From Sporobacter termitidis DSM 10068 (GTDB lineage Bacteria > Bacillota > Clostridia > Oscillospirales > Oscillospiraceae), in contig NZ_FQXV01000018.1 in assembly GCF_900130065.1 (NCBI RefSeq), positions 1-61,969 of the forward strand: 61,969 bases of DNA, read 5' to 3'. A program made the translations under genes and the position numbers. The first letter of the stretch is position 1, and every line of letters starts with the position of its first letter. The notes beneath the pieces were generated by a model. It ran no database searches and was not told the DNA's origin. It saw only the letters and a list, made by a program, of their open reading frames with translations. Shown one piece after another: positions 56,787-61,969 of this stretch.

Positions 56787-57968
56787 ATGGCAGCTGTCGA
56801 TGAGATAAAAAGGAAAAACGGCGCGAGAAAAAGGCGCAGGGCCGTGAGGATCATCTCCTCGGTCGTCGTGCTGGCCGTTGTTTCCCTCGTTGCGGCGGTG
56901 CTCGTCACAAACAACGGGAACCTGAGCCTTGACGGGTTTAAACGGCTGCTGGGGAAGACGGGCGGCGCCAAGACGGCGGACACGTTTTCTTACGAGTCGG
57001 GCTTCAATAACGTCTTTGCCGATGTAGACGGCGGCTTTGCCGTGGCGTCCACCGTCGGCATCCAGGTATTCGACGCCGGCGGGAACAAGACCTTTACCGA
57101 AATTTACGAGATGGCCAATCCCGCGCTCAGCGCCGCCGGGAAAACTGGCGTGGCCTACGATCTGGGCGGCACCGCGCTCAAGGTGTTCGACACGGCCGGC
57201 ATCCTCGGCAGCATGACAACGAACGGAAAAATTATCTCCGCGTCGCTGAACGCCGGCGGCTGGCTGGCGCTGTGCACGCAGGAGACCGGCGGCTACAAGG
57301 CGTCCGTCTCCGTTTATAAGCCCGGCGCGTATGATTATACAAAGCAGCCGCCCTTTAAATGGTCCTCCGGCAAGGGCGGGTACATCCTGTCGGCGGCGGT
57401 CTCTCCCGACAATAAAAGCCTCGCCGTACTGACGCTCACATCCTCCGGCAGCCGGATTGTATTTTTCTCGCTGGACAGCACGGAGGAAAAGGCCTCCTGC
57501 GCGCTGGACGGCAAGCTGGCCATGGACCTCCGCTTCACGGACGACAGCCACGTGCTGGCCGTGGGCCCGGAAGCGCTGGTGCAGATCGGGACGGACGGGA
57601 AAAATCAAGTCCTTGCCGATTATACCGATAAATATCTTGCCGATTATTCTATGAACGGCAGCGATTTTACAGCCCTTGTCCTGAGCGATTACATGGTCGG
57701 CGGGCAGGGACGGCTCGTGACGGTGGACAAGAACGGCAAAACGCTCGGGACGCTGGAGACGGCGCGCAAAATCACGTCCGTTTCGGCCCAGGGCAATTAC
57801 TTGGCCGTCTTATATGACGACGGCTTGGTGATATACGACAGAAATTTAAAGGAAAGCGCGCGTGACGACGACACGGCCGGTACGGTCAAAACGATGATGC
57901 GGTCCGACGGGTCGGCGCTGCTCATCACGTCGCATTCCGCGTCTGTCTTCAGCTTTAAAGCGGGCTGA
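56787..57968 (+). CDS. DUF5711-like membrane-anchored beta-propeller protein
   Basis: 393 residues. A basic N-terminus (RKRRRAVR) and one membrane helix (about 22-42) anchor it; the rest (about 60-393) is a beta-propeller-like outer domain with repeats such as GGFAVASTVGIQVFDAGG, GNYLAVLYDDGLVIYDRNLKES and LAVLTLTSSGSRIVFFSLD. This fits DUF5711 proteins of Clostridia, of unknown function, generally beside cvpA. It begins after a 204-bp intergenic region with a hairpin (about 56679-56722) and a weak site before the ATG. It lies 27 bp ahead of a cvpA-type gene. Confidence 0.78.
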   Translation: MAAVDEIKRKNGARKRRRAVRIISSVVVLAVVSLVAAVLVTNNGNLSLDGFKRLLGKTGGAKTADTFSYESGFNNVFADVDGGFAVASTVGIQVFDAGGNKTFTEIYEMANPALSAAGKTGVAYDLGGTALKVFDTAGILGSMTTNGKIISASLNAGGWLALCTQETGGYKASVSVYKPGAYDYTKQPPFKWSSGKGGYILSAAVSPDNKSLAVLTLTSSGSRIVFFSLDSTEEKASCALDGKLAMDLRFTDDSHVLAVGPEALVQIGTDGKNQVLADYTDKYLADYSMNGSDFTALVLSDYMVGGQGRLVTVDKNGKTLGTLETARKITSVSAQGNYLAVLYDDGLVIYDRNLKESARDDDTAGTVKTMMRSDGSALLITSHSASVFSFKAG

Positions 57969-57995
57969 GGGCGGGATCGAAAGGAGCTTAAACCG

Positions 57996-58736
57996 TTGAA
58001 TTGGGCGATTGATGGCGTTTTGATCCTGATTGTGGCGTTCTGTGCCTGGCGCGGTCTCAGAAACGGTTTCATCCGAGGTGTTTTCGGAGTTCTGGCGATC
58101 ATTGTCGCCATATATGGGGCCAATCTCGTGGCCTCGGCGTATTCCAGCGAGTTTACGGGCATGCTGGAACCGTTCGTGGGCGGTATTGTCGACAAGGCCG
58201 TGACAAGAGTCGTGACCCCGGACGACGATGTTGTGAATCCGGACGCTGCGCCGGCGGATGACGGCGAAAAGAACCCGGACGCCGCGCTGACGGACGACGA
58301 AAAGACGGATGTGTTTGACGTGAGCTTCGCCGCGCTCAGGGATATCGGCGTTGCCACAGGCGCTTCAAAGCTGATTGCCGAGAAGGTCGGCGGGCAGGTG
58401 CAGGCGGTCGGACAGCCCATGTCGGTCTATCTGACCGAAAAGCTCTGCGACGCGCTGGCGTATATCGGCGTATTTCTTATCGCTTTTGTCCTGATCACGA
58501 TTATTTTTGCCGTCATCGGGAATATATTTAACCTAGCGTTCTCTCTCCCCGGGATTGCCTCTGTGGATAAAATAGTCGGGCTCGTCCTGGGTATACTTAA
58601 GGGATTACTGATCGTCCTGGTCCTGGCCGTCGTCGTCCGCTATGTCGGGCTCGTATCGGCCGATACCGTCGAGAAAACAACTGTTTTGAGTTTCCTTCTC
58701 AACAGAAATCCTCTGGCGGGTATCCTGGGCCTGTGA
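57996..58736 (+). CDS. cvpA: CvpA-family membrane protein
   Basis: 246 residues with four membrane helices (about 3-22, 30-48, 150-173 and 195-220). The N-terminus MNWAIDGVLILIVAFCAWRGLRNGFIRGVFGVLAIIVA carries the CvpA signature. A long acidic insert between helices 2 and 3 (about 75-125, rich in Asp and Pro) is unusual. CvpA proteins help colicin secretion or envelope homeostasis; the exact role is unknown. TTG start with AAAGGAG at about 57980. 25 bp before pgsA. Confidence 0.88.
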   Translation: MNWAIDGVLILIVAFCAWRGLRNGFIRGVFGVLAIIVAIYGANLVASAYSSEFTGMLEPFVGGIVDKAVTRVVTPDDDVVNPDAAPADDGEKNPDAALTDDEKTDVFDVSFAALRDIGVATGASKLIAEKVGGQVQAVGQPMSVYLTEKLCDALAYIGVFLIAFVLITIIFAVIGNIFNLAFSLPGIASVDKIVGLVLGILKGLLIVLVLAVVVRYVGLVSADTVEKTTVLSFLLNRNPLAGILGL

Positions 58737-58761
58737 TCAGTCTGATGCAGTAGGTGATACA

Positions 58762-59316
58762 GTGAAAAATGTTCCAAATATTCTGTCCTCTATACGAATT
58801 TGTCTCGTTCCCGTTTTTGTCGCGGCGTACTTCTGCGATCCGAGCAGTATCAAAATATACGCGGCGGTCGTCTACGCGGCCGCGTCCTTCACGGATTTTC
58901 TTGACGGGTATATCGCCAGGAAATATAACCTGATTTCAAATCTCGGGAAGCTTCTCGACCCCCTGGGCGACAAGCTCATGACGCTGGCCGTCCTGACGTG
59001 CATTACCATCGATAACGTCATCCCCGTCTGGGCTGTGCTCGTGGCCGTCTGCAAGGAAGTGCTGATGGTGGTCGGCGGCGCCCTCGTCCGGAAAAAGGAG
59101 GGCGGAGAAATCCCGCCGTCCAATATAATTGGCAAGACTTCAACCGTTGTGTTTTTCGTCGTATGTGTTACACTGATGTTATTCAATATTCCCGACAATA
59201 TCGCAACGATTATGATCTCCGTGGCCATCGTGCTCATGCTGGTCGCGCTGGCGAGTTATATCAACACCTTTATCCGCGTCATGAAGACGAACGACGGTTT
59301 TAAAAAAGAAATATAG
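58762..59316 (+). CDS. pgsA: CDP-diacylglycerol-glycerol-3-phosphate 3-phosphatidyltransferase
   Basis: 184 residues with five or six membrane helices. The catalytic CDP-alcohol phosphotransferase motif is complete: D-x2-D-G-x2-A-R-x8-G-x3-D-x3-D in DFLDGYIARKYNLISNLGKLLDPLGD. It makes phosphatidylglycerol-phosphate, the first committed step to phosphatidylglycerol and cardiolipin. GTG start at 58762 with AGTAGGTG upstream. It follows cvpA by 25 bp and precedes a Clp ATPase gene by 51 bp; this order is typical of the group. Confidence 0.95.
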   Translation: MKNVPNILSSIRICLVPVFVAAYFCDPSSIKIYAAVVYAAASFTDFLDGYIARKYNLISNLGKLLDPLGDKLMTLAVLTCITIDNVIPVWAVLVAVCKEVLMVVGGALVRKKEGGEIPPSNIIGKTSTVVFFVVCVTLMLFNIPDNIATIMISVAIVLMLVALASYINTFIRVMKTNDGFKKEI

Positions 59317-59367
59317 ACGCCGGATGTTACTTCCGGTAAATCAGCTGATTGAAGAGGTATACTGAAA

Positions 59368-61662
59368 ATGCGTCCAACCATATGTGCCAGATGCAAAAAA
59401 AACGCGGCCGTAATATTTATCACAAAAATTGAAAACGGCGAGTCCACAAACGAGGGCCTGTGCCTCAAATGCGCCAAGGAACTGAATATTAAGCCCGTAG
59501 AGGATATCATCCGTAAAATGGGCCTGACAGACGAGGACCTCGACAGCCTCACCGACGAAATGATGGAAGCCATGGGCGGCGTCGAGAGCCTGACGGAAAC
59601 GGAGAATAACGACGAGGACGGGAAAACCGCCACGTTCCCGTTTTTGAACAGGCTGTTCGGCGGCCCCGACGAGACGCCCGCCCAGGGCGATTTCCCGCGC
59701 CCCGGCCGCGAGCCCAAGGAAAAGGAGCCCGGCGCGCAGAGCAATAAAAAGCGCAAGTATCTCGAGAGCTACTGCATCTCCCTGACCCAGCGCGCCCGCG
59801 AGGGCAAGCTGGACAGAATGGTGGGCAGAGCCGTCGAGACCGAGCGCGTCATCCAGATTCTCAACAGGCGCCAGAAAAACAACCCCTGCCTCATCGGCGA
59901 GCCCGGCGTCGGCAAAACGGCCATCGCGGAGGGCCTGGCGCAGCGCATTGCCGACGGGAAGGTGCCTTCTAAGCTCCGCGACAAGGAGGTCTACCTCCTG
60001 GACCTGACGGCCCTGGTGGCCGGCACGCAGTTCAGGGGCCAGTTCGAAAGCCGGATGAAAGGGCTCATCGAGGAGATCAAGGCCCAGCAGAATATCATCC
60101 TGGTGATCGACGAGGTCCATAATCTCGTGGGCGCCGGAGACGCCGAGGGCTCCATGAACGCCGCGAACATCCTCAAGCCGGCGCTGTCCCGGGGCGAGAT
60201 ACAGGTGATCGGCGCCACCACCTTCACAGAGTACAGAAAGCACATCGAAAAGGATTCCGCCCTGGAGCGCCGCTTTCAGCCGGTGACGGTGAGCGAGCCG
60301 TCCATCGCCGAGACCGTGGAGATCATCAGGGGCATCAAGCATTACTACGAGAACTTCCACGGCGTCACGATCCCCGACGAAATGGCGCGCCAGGCGGTGC
60401 TCCTCTCCGAGCGCTATATCACCGACCGTTTCCTGCCGGACAAAGCCATCGACCTCATTGACGAGGCCTGCTCCGACATGAATCTCAAGAGCGAGAAAAT
60501 CACCAGGATGGACTTTATCCGCAAGGAGAAGGCCGACCTGATGAAGGAGCGGGAGCTGCTCCTGTCCACCGCCATCAGCGGCGACGATTACGCCCGCCTG
60601 GCCGCCATCCGCAGCCGCGATATCCAGGTCAGCGACGAGCTGATGCGCCTGGAAAAGGAGGGCGCGCCCGAGCTCACCATCGACAACCTGGCCAGAGTCA
60701 TCGAGCTCTGGACGAAGATTCCCGCCTCCAGCATCCGCGAGGACGAATACAAGCGTCTCAGCGAGCTCGACAAGCGTCTGAAGACGCATATCATCGGGCA
60801 GGACGAGGCGGTGGATACCGTCTGCGCCGCCATCCGCAGGAACCGCGTGGGTATCTCGGCAAAGCACAAGCCGGTGTCGTTCATCTTCATCGGCTCCACG
60901 GGCGTTGGCAAAACGGAGCTCGTCAAGCGCCTGGCCGAGGACCTTTTCGACTCCCCCGAGGCGCTCATCCGGCTGGACATGTCGGAATTTATGGAGAAAC
61001 ATACCGTCTCCCGGATCATCGGCTCTCCCCCCGGCTACGTGGGCTATGACGAGGCCGGGCAGCTGACGGAAAAAATCCGCCGCCGGCCGTACAGCGTCGT
61101 GCTCTTCGACGAAATCGAAAAGGCGCATCCCGACGTGATGAACATCCTTTTGCAGATTCTCGACGACGGGCACATCACCGACTCCCACGGGCGGACGGTC
61201 AACTTTGAAAACACCGTCATCATCATGACGACCAACGCAGGCAGCGACCGGAAGGACGGCGCCGTCGGCTTCAACCGCTCGGTCAGCGAGCAGGGCAAGG
61301 AGAAGGCCGTCAAGGCGCTCAACGATTTCCTGCGGCCGGAATTTATCAACCGCATCGACGAGATCATCTATTTCAACCACCTGTCCGAGGAGGACTTCAA
61401 GAAGATTGCCCGCCTGATGCTGGACGAACTGAGCGCGTCCATGGCGGAAAAGAAGCTCGAGCTCAAGTACGACGACAGCCTTATAGACTATCTGACGACA
61501 AAGTCTTTTTCCCATACGTACGGGGCCAGAAACCTGCGCCGCCTCATTCAGCGCGAGGTGGAGGACAGGATCGCCTCGGAGATCATCAAAAGCTACGCCG
61601 CGCCCGCAAAGCAGATCGGCCTGACCGCGGTCGACGGCGAAATACAGATTCTCGCGGCCTGA
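59368..61662 (+). CDS. Clp ATPase (ClpC-like) with N-terminal McsA-type zinc ribbon
   Basis: 764 residues. Residues 1-40 hold a zinc ribbon (C6/C9 and C32/C35) like that of McsA, in place of the usual Clp N-domain. A charged linker (about 60-130) leads to AAA-1 (Walker A GEPGVGKT, 177-184; arginine-finger region later) and AAA-2 (GSTGVGKT, 509-516). Between them is a short coiled-coil-like insert. The ClpP-binding loop is VGF at 633-635, so association with ClpP is expected. It should unfold proteins for degradation or reactivation. GAGGTATA precedes the ATG. It follows pgsA; no clpP is in the window. Confidence 0.93.
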   Translation: MRPTICARCKKNAAVIFITKIENGESTNEGLCLKCAKELNIKPVEDIIRKMGLTDEDLDSLTDEMMEAMGGVESLTETENNDEDGKTATFPFLNRLFGGPDETPAQGDFPRPGREPKEKEPGAQSNKKRKYLESYCISLTQRAREGKLDRMVGRAVETERVIQILNRRQKNNPCLIGEPGVGKTAIAEGLAQRIADGKVPSKLRDKEVYLLDLTALVAGTQFRGQFESRMKGLIEEIKAQQNIILVIDEVHNLVGAGDAEGSMNAANILKPALSRGEIQVIGATTFTEYRKHIEKDSALERRFQPVTVSEPSIAETVEIIRGIKHYYENFHGVTIPDEMARQAVLLSERYITDRFLPDKAIDLIDEACSDMNLKSEKITRMDFIRKEKADLMKERELLLSTAISGDDYARLAAIRSRDIQVSDELMRLEKEGAPELTIDNLARVIELWTKIPASSIREDEYKRLSELDKRLKTHIIGQDEAVDTVCAAIRRNRVGISAKHKPVSFIFIGSTGVGKTELVKRLAEDLFDSPEALIRLDMSEFMEKHTVSRIIGSPPGYVGYDEAGQLTEKIRRRPYSVVLFDEIEKAHPDVMNILLQILDDGHITDSHGRTVNFENTVIIMTTNAGSDRKDGAVGFNRSVSEQGKEKAVKALNDFLRPEFINRIDEIIYFNHLSEEDFKKIARLMLDELSASMAEKKLELKYDDSLIDYLTTKSFSHTYGARNLRRLIQREVEDRIASEIIKSYAAPAKQIGLTAVDGEIQILAA

Positions 61663-61969
61663 CCGCCGCCCGTTTGACAGCGCGGCGGGTCACCGCTGTC
61701 CATACCGAAGAATAAGAGCGCCTATTGCGGCGCGAATGACACGGATTCCCTCAAATTGACACGATCATGACGCGGGAATCCGTGTTGTTACAGGCACGGA
61801 AACGGAAACTTTGTAGATTATAGACAAAAGTATTGCGTCGGAAATTGTCGTTTAAAGTCGGTTTACCACCGTAATCTCCGATTGCCAAGATGTTTTGTCA
61901 AGTCTGAAAAAGTGACAAAGTAAGGGATAAGATTGACACCAAGGAAGATTGAGAGATAATTATAGGGTC
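61663..61969. other. End of window, no gene seen
   Basis: The 307 bp after the Clp gene hold an inverted repeat (ACACGGATTCCC 61739-61750 with GGGAATCCGTGT 61774-61785) that may terminate it, weakly, as no T run follows. AT-rich sequence with TTGACA-like boxes near the right edge suggests the promoter of a gene outside the window. Confidence 0.4.

Noticed and set aside
59341..61515. 724-codon open frame on the minus strand
   Set aside because: It lies entirely opposite the Clp ATPase, whose motifs are unmistakable; the frame is a by-product of GC-rich codon use and has no ribosome site or known motif.
1..61969. CRISPR arrays, rRNA operons, insertion sequences, prophage
   Set aside because: No regularly spaced repeats, rRNA signatures, transposases or phage structural genes were found on either strand.

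Overview
The window is about 62 kb of a bacterial chromosome from the Firmicutes, most likely a clostridial Oscillospirales/Ruminococcaceae-type organism. This is inferred from strong AGGAGG-type ribosome binding sites, frequent GTG and TTG starts, sigma-A promoters, an SLH-anchored surface protein, an ecfA1-ecfA2-ecfT-truA block, a DUF5711-like/cvpA/pgsA/Clp block and a permuted set of transport and regulator families typical of that group. Most of the sequence is GC-rich. Islets at about 9.2-10.8 kb and 37.4-44.8 kb are clearly AT-richer and carry mostly secreted, membrane or regulatory genes of unknown role, which suggests later acquisition. No CRISPR array, insertion sequence, phage gene or rRNA was seen.

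Layout, left to right. 0-4 kb: the end of an oligopeptide ABC transporter ATPase, a mandelate-racemase-type enolase-superfamily enzyme, two small redox-like proteins and a short-chain dehydrogenase. 4-7 kb: an ArsR/CadC metal sensor with a dual-operator promoter driving a Zn/Cd/Pb P1B ATPase. 7-9 kb: a long leader, a GNAT acetyltransferase and an alanine/ornithine-racemase-like enzyme. 9-11 kb: an AT-rich islet with a secreted and a membrane protein. 11-17 kb: methylthioadenosine phosphorylase, an FMN-fold protein with a divergent HxlR regulator, a polar amino-acid ABC importer and a second, paralogous short-chain dehydrogenase. 17-25 kb: accD-accA, two exported surface proteins (Ig-like S-layer-type protein and SLH-anchored metallophosphoesterase), YibE/F, and a GreA-like factor. 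25-31 kb: an OatA-like acyltransferase-SGNH protein and a divergent ligD/ku non-homologous end-joining pair. 31-37 kb: assorted small enzymes, lipoproteins, a beta-helix surface protein and a B12-binding radical SAM enzyme preceded by a possible 24-residue peptide gene. 37-45 kb: AT-richer genes (ferritin-like helical protein, lipoprotein, matrixin-type protease) and an XRE-regulator/PLDc_N/ABC-2 exporter cassette, ending at the tmRNA gene. 45-47 kb: ssrA, a cyclophilin, smpB and a possible MecA-like adaptor. 47-52 kb: a complete vanG-type cluster, vanR-vanS-vanG-vanXY-vanT. 52-62 kb: an rRNA methyltransferase-like gene, the energy-coupling-factor module plus truA, then DUF5711-like, cvpA, pgsA and a Clp ATPase with an N-terminal zinc ribbon.

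The strongest system-level observation is the vanG-type cluster. A VanRS two-component system would control a D-Ala:D-Ser ligase, a D,D-peptidase and a serine racemase, together replacing D-Ala-D-Ala termini of peptidoglycan precursors by D-Ala-D-Ser. Its VanT is unusual: it has only one N-terminal membrane helix in place of the usual multi-helix domain, and the residue that keeps alanine racemases specific for alanine is changed. A strong hairpin separates vanRS from vanG-XY-T. Other points worth following are the zinc-ribbon Clp ATPase, the zinc-ribbon-less AccD, the tiny ORF before the B12 radical SAM enzyme, and the possible integration history next to ssrA.
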